Made by a program: the position numbers and the translations under genes
Assembly (NCBI GenBank): GCA_030744755.1
Contig: JASLPY010000023.1
Coordinates: forward strand, 1-63,775
DNA length: 63,775 nt
Direction: 5' to 3'
Source: Kiritimatiellia bacterium
GTDB taxonomy: Bacteria; Verrucomicrobiota; Kiritimatiellia; UBA8416; JADHWI01
Part shown: positions 35,643-45,068 of the stretch, piece by piece
Position numbering within the stretch: the stretch's first letter is position 1
Layout: each line of letters starts with the position of its first letter
Notes under the pieces: model-generated
The model's database searches: none
Told to the model about the DNA's origin: nothing
Seen by the model: the letters and a program-made list of their open reading frames with translations, nothing else

Positions 35643-36509
35643 TCACTTTCGAGCACGAAAAGCGTCGCCGAATGCCGTGGTATCAACGTCTTCGGGTATC
35701 GATCTTCCAGTGGCGTATGTGTAAAGGTATGCCTTGAACACGACGTCGGCTGCACTCGTAGCCGCGCAGGCCAGCGCAATTGCCAGGACTGCAACAGCCC
35801 CCGCAAACGCCGTGACTACCACGGACTCAGCCGCGACAGCCATTCCGAAGAGAACCACCACGAGGAGGACTACCGGAAGCATTACCAGGAAACTGAAGAA
35901 GCCCAGCGAGAAGTTGCCCACCAAAGCTGTGCCCCAGGTCGTCTTCAAGGTTTGCGCAGACCGCTTGAACGCCTTTATGGGGCCAACGCCATCCAGCACT
36001 ATCACCGGGACAACAAAGTAAGCCAGGGCCGTCCATGCCGATCCGAGAATCGCCGACACGATTGCGCCGGCTTTCTTGTTTGATTTCTCGATCGCCTTCA
36101 GCAGGACTCCGACGAAGGCAGCAACAAAAGACCAATCCAGGATTTGCGGCAGGCGTTTCACGGCAAAGGAAATCCCGTAGGAGACGGATGCACCGTTTCC
36201 GTTGATAATCGAAAGGACACTGGCAATCAGCCCCGTGTTGAAGAAAGCAATTACGAAGTAGTTGCAGAAGTAGAAGAGGAAGACTATCACCCACATGACT
36301 GCATTGCCCTGGGAAGCCGCCTGTTGATCCATGAACTCGGCCCATTCCGCAAGCGCACCCGTTTGCCACAACGGCAGGATGAAGCTTGCAGACACGGCCA
36401 GGGCGGCAACCGAGGAGATGCATGGAAACACCAACAGGCGCTTGTGCGCCCAAAGCAAATGGTAACTCATCTTTGCAAACTCCCAACTTCTCGATATAGA
36501 AGCGAACAT
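35643..36509 (-). CDS. Polytopic membrane protein, DUF6159-like
   Basis: About 288 residues. ATG 36509 is preferred because GGGAG lies 8 nt before it. It begins FASISRSWEFAKMSYHLLWAHKRLLVFPCIS, the typical entry of this family, and has about six hydrophobic segments. The Asp/Lys-containing loop DGVGPIKAFKRSAQTLKTTWG recurs in the family. It is an inner-membrane protein of unknown function; no catalytic motif is visible. Confidence 0.7.
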   Translation of the reverse strand: MFASISRSWEFAKMSYHLLWAHKRLLVFPCISSVAALAVSASFILPLWQTGALAEWAEFMDQQAASQGNAVMWVIVFLFYFCNYFVIAFFNTGLIASVLSIINGNGASVSYGISFAVKRLPQILDWSFVAAFVGVLLKAIEKSNKKAGAIVSAILGSAWTALAYFVVPVIVLDGVGPIKAFKRSAQTLKTTWGTALVGNFSLGFFSFLVMLPVVLLVVVLFGMAVAAESVVVTAFAGAVAVLAIALACAATSAADVVFKAYLYTYATGRSIPEDVDTTAFGDAFRARK

Positions 36510-36727
36510 GATCATATCTCCCAACTTGTATTGTGGACTGTATTCACTAACAGCATACGCGCCTCATTTTCTTCGGCAAGAAACTTCTTAGATGATCCCA
36601 GCGCCGCACAGGGGTGTCACGATTCTCACGTGCCGGGAGGCAGCAGGACAGACAGCTCGATTTTCACGAGATTCCCTGCTATCATCTCCTCACACTTGAA
36701 ACGCATAATGATAAGGAGATAAGCGGC

Positions 36728-36928
36728 ATGGCAAAATGCCCCCATACCAAAGTAGATATGTCGCACTGCAACTGTACGTACGAGCCATGCTCACGCAAAG
36801 GCGTCTGCTGCGAGTGCCTGAAGTATCACCTGAGCATGAAACAGCTTCCAGCATGCGTCTTTCCGGACGATGTGGAGAGAACGTACGATCGGTCTTTCAA
36901 GAGGTTTGCGCAGCTGTATGGCGGATGA
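36728..36928 (+). CDS. Small Cys-rich protein, DUF6485 family
   Basis: 66 residues from ATG 36728, with AAGGAGA about 7 nt upstream. Ten of its residues are Cys or His, arranged as [19 protein letters not shown], then [13 protein letters not shown] and PACVFP, matching the small DUF6485 proteins. The pattern suggests a bound zinc or Fe-S cluster. Function is unknown. It sits alone between a divergent membrane gene and a convergent histidine kinase. Confidence 0.8.
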   Translation: MAKCPHTKVDMSHCNCTYEPCSRKGVCCECLKYHLSMKQLPACVFPDDVERTYDRSFKRFAQLYGG

Positions 36929-36948
36929 GGCGATGAGGGAAGTCCATC

Positions 36949-38736
36949 TCAGCGCTGAACGCCCGAGTCGGTGGAGCGACGTGGGGATAGAACGTCGCTC
37001 ATTCTCTGGCGAAGCACGTCCAATTCATACGGTTTCTGAATAAAGCCCGAAGGGCCTTGCTCCGCATCTCTGAAAACAGCCGCATCCTTGTTGTATCCGC
37101 TGGAAAACACGATGACAACGTCCTCATGCATGGCCTGCATATGACGTAGGGTCTCCTCTCCGCTCATCCCGGGCATGGTCATGTCCAGCAACACAACGCT
37201 TATCTCGTCCTTCTTGTCCTCGAAGATAGCAATCGCTTCGTCTCCACTCTCGGCTGTAAGCACGTCGAATCCCAACAAGGCGAGCATATCGCCACAGACG
37301 CTTCGAACCACTTCTTCATCGTCGACGAGCAGAGCTATTCCAGAGAAAACCGTATCGCGAGTTTCGCAGATTTCCTCCGATGACATGATCGGCTCACTGC
37401 TGCCCGGGAAGAGCAGTGTGAATGTTGACCCCTTACCCATCTCACTTTCTACCTTAACAAAGCCTCCATGCCCCTTGAGAATCCCAAAAACATCCGCCAA
37501 GCCAAGCCCACGACCTGTGACTTTAGTGGAATAGAATGGGTCAAAAATGCGAGAAATGTTTCCCCGGTCCATACCCTTACCATCGTCTGCGACCTCGACA
37601 AACACGTAATCACCTGGAATGGCATTCTCCGCCAGATGACACATTTGCAGCTCCTCCTTATCAAACTCTCGCAAGCCTGTACTGATCACGACATGGTTGG
37701 TATCCCCATCACATGCATCGGAGGCATTCTTAACCAGATTCGTTAGAACGTGAGAAAATTGATCAGGATCCAGTTCCACTGCGGGGAGCCCCGACGCCAA
37801 CCTCAACTCGAGATTGAGACTCCCACCACCCTCCTGCTTCAAGCGATCCTGCGCATCATTGATGATACGGGAGATGTCTACTGCCTGCTTTACAAACCCG
37901 CATCTGCCTGAGTACCAGAGCAGGTGCTTGTAAAGATCGGCAGCCCGATCGGCCGCACTCTTGATTCCCCGAGTGTGCCGTTCTACCTGGCTGTTGTCGT
38001 CCTCAAGCTCCGTCAAGACAAGCTCCGAGTTTCCCATGATTCCCATCAGCAGGTTGTTGACATCGTGAGCTATCCCTCCCGCAAGAGCCCCCAGGCTTTC
38101 GAGCCTCTCTCTTTGTTGAACCCGTCTTTCGAGTTCCAGTCTTTCCTCTTCAGCCTTGACGCGATATGAAATATCACGAAGGAGGAGCACCGCACCCGCT
38201 CGGCCACTCAAATGACCGGTAATTATCTCGAGGGGGAAAGTGGTTCCGTCCTTCCTTCTTCCCTTGGCTGTTCCTATATGAAAACCATTCCGCTCAAGCG
38301 CATCACGTATCTCACCCTTTCTCGTTTTGTCGACCCTTCTATCAAAGTAGAGCAAGTCCGTCTGCTTGTGCAGCACTTCGGACTTTCTATACCCGAATAT
38401 CCGTGTGACCGACTCGTTGCATATCTCTATCTGTCTATTCGGATTGATAACGATAAGGGCATCAGGACTGATGCTCGACAGAACATTCTCCAACTCCTGG
38501 CGATTGTGGGATTCCTTCCGCCATCTGAAAAAGGCTACCCACAGCATGAACGCCAGCCAGAAGAACAGGACATTTACGATCAGGCTGGAGAGGGTAGCGG
38601 TTAACCGATCGGCAAAGAAATGGTAGATTGCCTCGTTGAAAGTGAGGGCCACATTCAGCGCAGCGAAAAGCAATGACACAACCATTGCGATGCACAAATC
38701 TGCTATTGCTTTGCGCTCTTGGGTAAGAAGCTCCAT
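36949..38736 (-). CDS. Membrane-bound PAS hybrid histidine kinase with C-terminal receiver
   Basis: About 595 residues from MELLTQERKA. Two TM helices (about 15-35 and 55-80) flank a short loop, so it lacks a large sensory ectodomain. A PAS domain covers about 90-200 (ALIVINPNRQIEICNESVTRIFGY). The HisKA phospho-acceptor is His in LAGGIAHDVNNLL, and the ATPase has N-box NLVKNASDACDG, G1 VADDGKGMDRG and G2 GRGLGLADVFG. A receiver at about 470-595 has LVDDEEVVRS, Asp in VVLLDMTMPG and Lys in IQKPYE. It phosphorylates its own receiver or passes phosphate on. It could serve the orphan receivers at 26276 or 59454, but nothing in the sequence shows this. Confidence 0.92.
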   Translation of the reverse strand: MELLTQERKAIADLCIAMVVSLLFAALNVALTFNEAIYHFFADRLTATLSSLIVNVLFFWLAFMLWVAFFRWRKESHNRQELENVLSSISPDALIVINPNRQIEICNESVTRIFGYRKSEVLHKQTDLLYFDRRVDKTRKGEIRDALERNGFHIGTAKGRRKDGTTFPLEIITGHLSGRAGAVLLLRDISYRVKAEEERLELERRVQQRERLESLGALAGGIAHDVNNLLMGIMGNSELVLTELEDDNSQVERHTRGIKSAADRAADLYKHLLWYSGRCGFVKQAVDISRIINDAQDRLKQEGGGSLNLELRLASGLPAVELDPDQFSHVLTNLVKNASDACDGDTNHVVISTGLREFDKEELQMCHLAENAIPGDYVFVEVADDGKGMDRGNISRIFDPFYSTKVTGRGLGLADVFGILKGHGGFVKVESEMGKGSTFTLLFPGSSEPIMSSEEICETRDTVFSGIALLVDDEEVVRSVCGDMLALLGFDVLTAESGDEAIAIFEDKKDEISVVLLDMTMPGMSGEETLRHMQAMHEDVVIVFSSGYNKDAAVFRDAEQGPSGFIQKPYELDVLRQRMSDVLSPRRSTDSGVQR

Positions 38737-39077
38737 AATAATGCCCACACCTACCCACCAGTTGCGCCTCGTCCGAATCTGCAAGGAATGATACAGAAAA
38801 CAGTGACAGAACACAAGTCAGATCTGGCCGCTGGGGGCGCGGGTCAAACGATCGTTGTCCCGATCCTTATCACGATCCTTGTCGAACATAATCGTTGTCC
38901 CGATCCTCGACTTGATCATCATCGACAACGATCGAGACGAGGATCGAGACAGTGATGGAAATCGACAACGATCCGGACAACGATCCGGACAACGATCAAG
39001 ACAACGAAAGTTATCGAACCCTCAGATCACCTTCCAAAGGAAAAGACCCTGGGGGCAGCGGCGGTTAACGCATTCGC
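38737..39077. other. Intergenic region with low-complexity array
   Basis: 341 nt between two minus-strand genes. About half is the CGATC/GTTGTC array entered separately; the rest holds the start region of the histidine kinase and the 3' end of the protease transcript. No RNA gene or terminator with T-run was seen. Confidence 0.5.
38849..39006. repeat. Degenerate GACAACGATC tandem array arranged as an inverted repeat
   Basis: The left part repeats CGATCGTTGTCC-like units (about 38849-38925). The right part repeats their complement, GACAACGATCC/GACAACGATCGAGA (about 38929-39006). Transcripts could fold into a long imperfect hairpin. In all frames it reads as simple Asp/Arg/Asn- or Ile/Val-type low complexity, with no gene. 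The centre is near CTTGATCATCATC. Confidence 0.85.
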
Positions 39078-41444
39078 TCACTCTCCAAGAAGTTCCCGTA
39101 TCACTTCTCTGAGTTCAGGGTCCTCGCTTTTCTTGTAATCCTTGAGAAACGGTACGGCCTTGTGGCCGATTTCCTTCAGTCTTCGCTTCGCCCGAGAACG
39201 GACAGCAGCGTCGGAATCCCCAAGTTGCTTCACGAGCAGAAGTATTTCTTCACGCAGTTCCTCAGAGGCATCTTGCTTCGCTGCCCCAAAGCTATCTCCC
39301 AGGCGAATCGCTTCCTCGCTCACTTCCACATCAGGAAAGACTTCCGTCAGATCGGCAAGGATGTTCAGTGCTTCTGCAAGGACGATGTCTGAGTCCTTGT
39401 TTTCATCCTCGGAGTGTGCCTCGCCAAAGGCAGCCTCCCGTACCTCTTTGCGTTTCCGCTCCAGCTCTATCCTCGAATCAAGGCTAAGAGGCAGTTCTTC
39501 CATCCTGTCCATGCTTTCAACCTGGTCGAGCAACTCGATGTACGCGCCGTACCTTTCGTTCTCTGCGCACCTGTCGCCAGAATTGTCACCCAGGACAATC
39601 AAGGCGTCGGCGAGATCGGAGAATGGCGCAAAACCGAGTGGACGCACCATTGACCATTCGAGAGGATTCCGCAGGTAATCCTCGCCGACTTCCAACCGGT
39701 CCAAGGGTGACGACAGTATTATGTCCGCGGACACTCCCTTTAACTGCGTTGAGCTGCCCAGAATCCTATAGTAGAGCGCTGTCGTTACTCGCAGTGATCC
39801 GATCTTCTTGTCATCACTCAAGGGCCTGATGACCTGCACACTTCCCTTTCCCAGGGTCTTGGAATCACCCACCACGACAGCGCGTCCATAATCCTGCAGT
39901 GCTCCCGCGAATATCTCCGAAGCAGATGCCGAGTTCCTGTTAACAAGGATAACAAGAGGGCCGGTGTAGACGATTGCCGGGTCGGTATCCGGCAATACCG
40001 TAATACCATCGCGTGACACTATTTGAACTACCGGTCCATTCTCTACGAAAAGCCCCGTCAACGTGGCCGCTTCGCGAAGTGCTCCTCCACCATTGTTGCG
40101 CAAATCTACGAGAACGCCCTTCACATTCTTCTGCTTCAGCTCCTGCAGGCTCCCGGCTACATCGCGCGTCGCGCTGGTCGCATCTTCAATGCCATCCATC
40201 GCTGCCTGCATATCGCCATAAAACGAAGGTAGCGTAATAAGCCCGAGCGAAATCTCCTCGTCGTCAGCCATCTTGATGTCCCGGATTTCGTGCTTGGCTC
40301 CCTGGTCTTCGAGCTTAACTTCATCGCGTATGAGATCAACCTTCTTTGTTGTACCCCCCGTAGTATCCGAAGCGGGCATAACCGTGAGAACAACCTTCGT
40401 ACCCTTTTTGCCCCTTATGTTCTGGACCACCCTGTGAAGAGGCCAGTGGAGCGTATCCACGGGCGGCTCGTCACCCTGGGCCACACCAATGATTTTGTCA
40501 CCTTCCCTCAGCCTTATCTCGCGTGTATCACTTGCCGCCGGACCACCCGGCACAAGGCGAACCACCAGGGCCGCACCTTCGTCAGGACGCAGGATTGCCC
40601 CGATCCCGACCAGCGAGAGCTTCATCGCGACATCAAAATTGTCTACCGTGCTGGGAGACATGTACTGGCAGTGAGGATCATAGGCGAGGGCAAAGGACGA
40701 CAGGTACAACTCCAGTATGGTTTCGGAATCCCACTTCTTCAACAACCCAAGATAGCGGTTGTAGCGCTCCGCTATCGAATCCTTGATTTCAGATTCTGAA
40801 GTTTCATCATCCCCGGAAGAATCCTGTTTCGATTCCCCCTCTTCTCCGGCTTCCTCGTCGGTCATGGCATTGGTTACCAGCCTTTGGACATACTGGTTCT
40901 TCACGATTTTGCGCCATGTATCGTCCCATGCCTCGTTACTTGCGGGCCAGGGGCTGTACTTCCGCTTCCAGGCGAATCCCTCCTCCTTTGCAATGTCGAT
41001 ATCTCCCTTGAGCAGTTCTTCAACATAGGCGCATCGGTTTGCCACCCTTTTCTTCAATATCGCAAATACGTCGTATGCAAAGGCGACATCGCCTTCTTTC
41101 AGCCGGTCGTCCAACGAATCCTGTTTGGATTCGAAGTCAGCTATGTCGGACTCAAGAAAGTAGATGTGAAACTCATCCAGCGATCGCAGGTAGTTTTCGA
41201 GAACGCGCCCTGCAATTTCGTCATCAAGCTGTCTGCCCGACAAGTGTTTTGCCGGAAGTTCCCTGGAAACCGCAGTGGCAATACCTGCGAATCGCTTTTC
41301 CGGCCGAAGCTCCTCAGCGGTGGAGAGAAGGAGAGACAGAAGGCCTGCAGCAACGGTTAACGCCAAGGCCTTCGCCTGTTTCCTCCCCATTCCCCGCAAC
41401 TGGAAATATGTGCTGATCCTCAAACAACATGCATTGAAACGCAT
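39078..41444 (-). CDS. S41 C-terminal processing protease (Prc-like) with PDZ domain and HEAT-like tail
   Basis: 788 residues; AAAGG lies 7 nt before the ATG. A long-n-region signal peptide precedes the Prc N-terminal helical domain (about 50-250). PDZ residues are about 260-340 (VGIGAILRPDEGAALVVRLVPGG). The S41 core has the catalytic Ser in NRNSASASEIF and Lys in KTLGKGSVQV, with VLVDLRNNGGG. About 60 C-terminal residues form a HEAT-like repeat, LVKQLGDSDAAVRSRAKRRL then KEIGHKAVPFLKDY, that also ends the upstream gene's protein. It is a periplasmic tail-specific protease. It is 12 nt downstream of its partner gene. Confidence 0.9.
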   Translation of the reverse strand: MRFNACCLRISTYFQLRGMGRKQAKALALTVAAGLLSLLLSTAEELRPEKRFAGIATAVSRELPAKHLSGRQLDDEIAGRVLENYLRSLDEFHIYFLESDIADFESKQDSLDDRLKEGDVAFAYDVFAILKKRVANRCAYVEELLKGDIDIAKEEGFAWKRKYSPWPASNEAWDDTWRKIVKNQYVQRLVTNAMTDEEAGEEGESKQDSSGDDETSESEIKDSIAERYNRYLGLLKKWDSETILELYLSSFALAYDPHCQYMSPSTVDNFDVAMKLSLVGIGAILRPDEGAALVVRLVPGGPAASDTREIRLREGDKIIGVAQGDEPPVDTLHWPLHRVVQNIRGKKGTKVVLTVMPASDTTGGTTKKVDLIRDEVKLEDQGAKHEIRDIKMADDEEISLGLITLPSFYGDMQAAMDGIEDATSATRDVAGSLQELKQKNVKGVLVDLRNNGGGALREAATLTGLFVENGPVVQIVSRDGITVLPDTDPAIVYTGPLVILVNRNSASASEIFAGALQDYGRAVVVGDSKTLGKGSVQVIRPLSDDKKIGSLRVTTALYYRILGSSTQLKGVSADIILSSPLDRLEVGEDYLRNPLEWSMVRPLGFAPFSDLADALIVLGDNSGDRCAENERYGAYIELLDQVESMDRMEELPLSLDSRIELERKRKEVREAAFGEAHSEDENKDSDIVLAEALNILADLTEVFPDVEVSEEAIRLGDSFGAAKQDASEELREEILLLVKQLGDSDAAVRSRAKRRLKEIGHKAVPFLKDYKKSEDPELREVIRELLGE

Positions 41445-41456
41445 TCTTAAACCTTT

Positions 41457-42689
41457 CTACAGTTCCGAAAGAAGCTTCTTGGCCTGCATGGCTATCTCTG
41501 GATCCGCGTTATTGGCGGCCTTTTCAAGATAGACACCGGCTTTTGAACCGATCTGCTTCAACTTCTTGTAGGCACTCCGGCGCTCCTTGAACGTACTCCC
41601 GCCTAGCCGGCCTATGAGCAATCTGATCTCCTTGGCCTCATCTTCCGAAACTGCAATCTTCTTCCAGTCCACGGGAATCTTGAGCCCGGCAACTTTCGCC
41701 ATGTTTCGGAATTCGCTATCGGACACCGTAGCTATTCTGCCGTTCATAAGGCCTTGTCGCTTCCCGTCAACCGCAGTAGCCATGAACACCCACATTCTCT
41801 GATCAGTGCCCCTGGCAAACAGGAATGGTTTGCCGTCCACTGCACTCACGCTTGTGGCGGCAAAATCTTTCACATAGGCCGATGCATCGGCAAGTTTTAC
41901 AGGACGTCCTCCCGAAGCCAACGTGTACTGCTCTATTGCCGCGTCAAGCTGTCGGAGCTTGTTGGTGTCATCCGCCCAGCTCTGTCCTATGACCTTCCCG
42001 AGTTTTGCGGGTTTGACATCAAACTCACGGCGGGCCCGACCGTCGAAATCGCGCGAGAACAGCCACTTCTTCTCCACTTTCTCCATGAGGATTTCTTCTG
42101 TCTCATCAGGAGATGCGAGCACGACACAGGCCTTGTTGCTGGCCGCGTTGTAAGTAACGCTTTGAAATACCATCGAAGAAATCTCGGCCGACACCTCGAT
42201 CCACTGCTCTGGCCCCATTTCGAGCATTTGCGGCAATTCCCTGGCCATTTCACCGTGACAACAACGTTTAACAGCCTTCACGTCTTTCCGTAGCATGGCC
42301 GAAAGGAATGATTCCCAGGATTTCTTGGGTGTAGACAGGTCCACGCCCAGCCAATCCTTTCCGCTGAGTTCCTTGAACTCCGCAGCCGCAAGAGCCGCAA
42401 GCTTTCCATCCGGGGCCCCGTTCAGAAGAGTCTCGAGGTCGGCAATCGCCTTTTTCTTCTCCCCCAGCTTCGCATAGCCCTGGGATCTCATAAGGAGCGA
42501 TGTCTCAAGCAGAGGATTCTCATCAACCTGCTCTTCTATTACGCGACTGAACGCCGCAACCGCACCCTTATAGTCTTCCTTCTTGAGAGACGCGACCCCG
42601 TCACTGTACCACTGGCTCAGTGACATAAGCGTGGCAAGTGTAAGCGATGCAATCTTCTTGACCACAATCTCCGACATTATGGACCCCAT
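41457..42689 (-). CDS. Exported TPR protein with a HEAT-like tail, partner of the S41 protease
   Basis: About 410 residues from ATG 42689 (GGAAAG upstream). A hydrophobic N-terminus (IASLTLATLMSLSQW) suggests export. Residues about 25-105 contain two TPR-like repeats (YSDGVASLKKEDYKGAVAAF, LLMRSQGYAKLGEKKKAIAD). The middle part is not recognised; it has a beta-rich DUF4878-like look (SWESFLSAMLRKDVKAVKRC and VTYNAASNKACVVLAS). The last 60 residues resemble the HEAT-like tail of the S41 protease encoded 12 nt downstream. It is probably an adaptor or substrate-presenting partner of that protease (inference). Confidence 0.65.
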   Translation of the reverse strand: MGSIMSEIVVKKIASLTLATLMSLSQWYSDGVASLKKEDYKGAVAAFSRVIEEQVDENPLLETSLLMRSQGYAKLGEKKKAIADLETLLNGAPDGKLAALAAAEFKELSGKDWLGVDLSTPKKSWESFLSAMLRKDVKAVKRCCHGEMARELPQMLEMGPEQWIEVSAEISSMVFQSVTYNAASNKACVVLASPDETEEILMEKVEKKWLFSRDFDGRARREFDVKPAKLGKVIGQSWADDTNKLRQLDAAIEQYTLASGGRPVKLADASAYVKDFAATSVSAVDGKPFLFARGTDQRMWVFMATAVDGKRQGLMNGRIATVSDSEFRNMAKVAGLKIPVDWKKIAVSEDEAKEIRLLIGRLGGSTFKERRSAYKKLKQIGSKAGVYLEKAANNADPEIAMQAKKLLSEL

Positions 42690-42882
42690 TCGAACTTTCC
42701 GCAAAGATCTGGATTCGTGCGTCAAGTATCAAGGATTTTTCCTCGCTGTGCAATTACTGACCTTCGCAATATCATTTCACTGGTTAAACATAAAAACGCG
42801 CTATCAGTGAGTCTCCTTTCATAGTATGGTTGCCCTGAAGATGAATACTGACATCTTTCGATATCACTGAGGAGGAACCATC

Positions 42883-44253
42883 GTGAAGATAGTATGCATA
42901 GGTGCCGGTTACGTCGGTGGGCCGACCATGGCCATGATCGCAAGAGAATGCCCCGACATCACCGTAACCGTGGTTGATATAGACGAAGAAAGAATCCTTG
43001 CGTGGCAATCAGATGAGCTCCCTATCTACGAACCCGGGCTCAAGGAAGTGGTGGACGAAAGTCTCGGCAGAAACCTCTTCTTCTCCACGGACGTCGGAAA
43101 AGGCATAGAAGAGGCCGACATTATTTTCGTCAGCGTGAATACACCCACGAAAACCTTTGGCCACGGATCAGGAAGGGCGGCGGATCTCCAGTACCTGGAG
43201 AAAACTGCCCGAAATATTCTGGCGCATGCGAGATCCGACAAGATTATTGTCGAAAAAAGCACCGTACCAGTACGCACAGCCGATGCCATGAACAGGATTC
43301 TGAACTCCCGCAATAGCGACTGCAGTTTTGAAGTGCTGTCGAATCCCGAGTTTCTCGCAGAAGGGTCGGCCGTGAAGGACCTGGAGAATCCTGATCGGAT
43401 TCTGATAGGAGGCCATGACACGGAGGCCGGCCGGAAGGCCATGCAAACGCTCGTTGACATTTACGCGCGCTGGGTGCCGAAGGAACGCATTATCACGACA
43501 AACGTGTGGTCCAGCGAACTTTCGAAACTTGCCGCGAACGCCTTGCTTGCTCAGCGCGTCAGCTCAATTAACAGCCTGTCTGCACTCTGCGAAGCAACCG
43601 GGGCCGATGTCGGAGAAGTCGCATCCGCTGTGGGCAGGGACAGCCGTATCGGACCCCGTTTCCTGAACGCCAGCGTTGGATTCGGCGGTTCATGCTTCCG
43701 CAAAGATATCCTTAACCTGGTCTACCTGTGCGAAAGCTACGGATTGCACGAGCTGGCCGAGTACTGGCACCAGGTCGTGAAAATCAATGATTACCAGCAG
43801 GATCGTTTTGTAGGAAGTGTGATCTCGAACATGTTCAACACGATCTCCGGAAAAAGAATTGCGCTGTTCGGTTTCGCATTCAAGGCAGATACTGGAGACA
43901 CGCGGGAAAGCCCGGCGATCCGTATAGCAAAACAGCTCGCGGAAGAGCGTGCCAATGTTGTCATAAGCGATCCAAGAGCCTTGGACAATGCCCGCATCGA
44001 CCTCGGCGACCTGGGTGACAGGGTGACGTACGAGGAAGATCCATATAGGGCGGCGGAAGAGGCGCATGCCCTGGCAATAATGACCGAGTGGTCCTGTTAC
44101 AAGGAGTTGGACTACCAACGGATATTCGATTCCATGTTGAAACCGGCTTTTGCATTTGACGGCCGGAGAATACTGGACCATCAGAAGCTCTACGAGATGG
44201 GGTTCAACGTGTACTCAATCGGTAAAGCACCGCTGACGCACCTAGACGCTTGA
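42883..44253 (+). CDS. UDP-glucose 6-dehydrogenase
   Basis: 456 residues from a GTG with GGAGGA upstream. The N-terminal NAD domain starts [20 protein letters not shown]. The central domain contains [13 protein letters not shown] and [20 protein letters not shown]. The catalytic Cys lies in [20 protein letters not shown]. The C-terminal UDP-binding domain has [18 protein letters not shown]. The sequence is of the animal/plant-like UGDH type rather than the short bacterial Ugd type. It oxidises UDP-glucose to UDP-glucuronate for surface polysaccharides. It is divergent from the TPR/S41 genes. Confidence 0.93.
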   Translation: MKIVCIGAGYVGGPTMAMIARECPDITVTVVDIDEERILAWQSDELPIYEPGLKEVVDESLGRNLFFSTDVGKGIEEADIIFVSVNTPTKTFGHGSGRAADLQYLEKTARNILAHARSDKIIVEKSTVPVRTADAMNRILNSRNSDCSFEVLSNPEFLAEGSAVKDLENPDRILIGGHDTEAGRKAMQTLVDIYARWVPKERIITTNVWSSELSKLAANALLAQRVSSINSLSALCEATGADVGEVASAVGRDSRIGPRFLNASVGFGGSCFRKDILNLVYLCESYGLHELAEYWHQVVKINDYQQDRFVGSVISNMFNTISGKRIALFGFAFKADTGDTRESPAIRIAKQLAEERANVVISDPRALDNARIDLGDLGDRVTYEEDPYRAAEEAHALAIMTEWSCYKELDYQRIFDSMLKPAFAFDGRRILDHQKLYEMGFNVYSIGKAPLTHLDA

Positions 44254-44291
44254 AAGAAGCACGGTCTTCGCCTCACTCCTCCTGGCAACAT

Positions 44292-44870
44292 TTACAGCAG
44301 CATCATTCCACTCACAATCAATGCCACGCCAAGAACGATGGCGTAGAAAGGATTCCTGGCATCATCCCAGTGGAGAACGAGAAAGGCCAGGCTCGCTATT
44401 CCGCTGGATAATATGAGTGCAATACCCCACAGAGGGGATACAGAAAACGTTGCAATGGCAAACCAGAGACTGCCAATCACGAACAACACAGCTCCGGCTC
44501 CCATCACGGCAAGACTTACCGGCGTTTTCGCCTTCAGCTTTCCTCCTGTACCTCTGTGTCTCTTCGAACCTGCTTTCGCCTTAACCGGCGCATCCGCACT
44601 GGCTTGTCCCTCATCGACCGCCTCCATTCTCAGGAGTATGCTTTCGGCGAGTTCCTCGAAATGCTCGATCTGAGTCTCATCGCTGAATTCCAATACCCCA
44701 AACGTAGAAATACCTTTAGCAGTCCTTATGGTCACGCGCCCATCTGCAGACGTTCTCAGAACGGTGCCCTCAACCTCTGCCCCGTCCCTCAACATGAACG
44801 TGTCTGCGCGCACGATTCCAACGGCACACATCACGGCAACTGCGCTGCCCACAATCCTCACAAAGTTCAT
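44292..44870 (-). CDS. Exported membrane protein of unknown function
   Basis: 192 residues. A signal peptide (IVGSAVAVMCAVGIVRA) is followed by DTFMLRDGAEVEGTVLRTSADGRVTIRT, a small SH3/LSm-like beta-barrel motif common in exported PVC proteins, and an acidic helix. A basic linker (KAKAGSKRHRGTGGKLKAK) leads to three C-terminal TM helices. No family name is recognised. It stands alone between UGDH and the MscS gene. Confidence 0.6.
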   Translation of the reverse strand: MNFVRIVGSAVAVMCAVGIVRADTFMLRDGAEVEGTVLRTSADGRVTIRTAKGISTFGVLEFSDETQIEHFEELAESILLRMEAVDEGQASADAPVKAKAGSKRHRGTGGKLKAKTPVSLAVMGAGAVLFVIGSLWFAIATFSVSPLWGIALILSSGIASLAFLVLHWDDARNPFYAIVLGVALIVSGMMLL

Positions 44871-45068
44871 TGTTCAGCCTCCTACCTGGTACTACGACCT
44901 CATGCTTATACAGCAACGGTAGGCTACATCAGGGGAGCGCGCTATTATAATCCCGTCGACTCTTTGTAACGTCGTGGTCAGTGTGCTGACAGAGGAAGGC
45001 CGGCACATGGGGATGGAACCCCATATAGAGAGAACACACTGCGCTTTCCTGGAAAACTATGGTTTCTG

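Noticed and set aside
38849..39006. Possible CRISPR array
   Set aside because: Units are 10-12 nt, degenerate, change strand and have no unique spacers; no cas gene is nearby.
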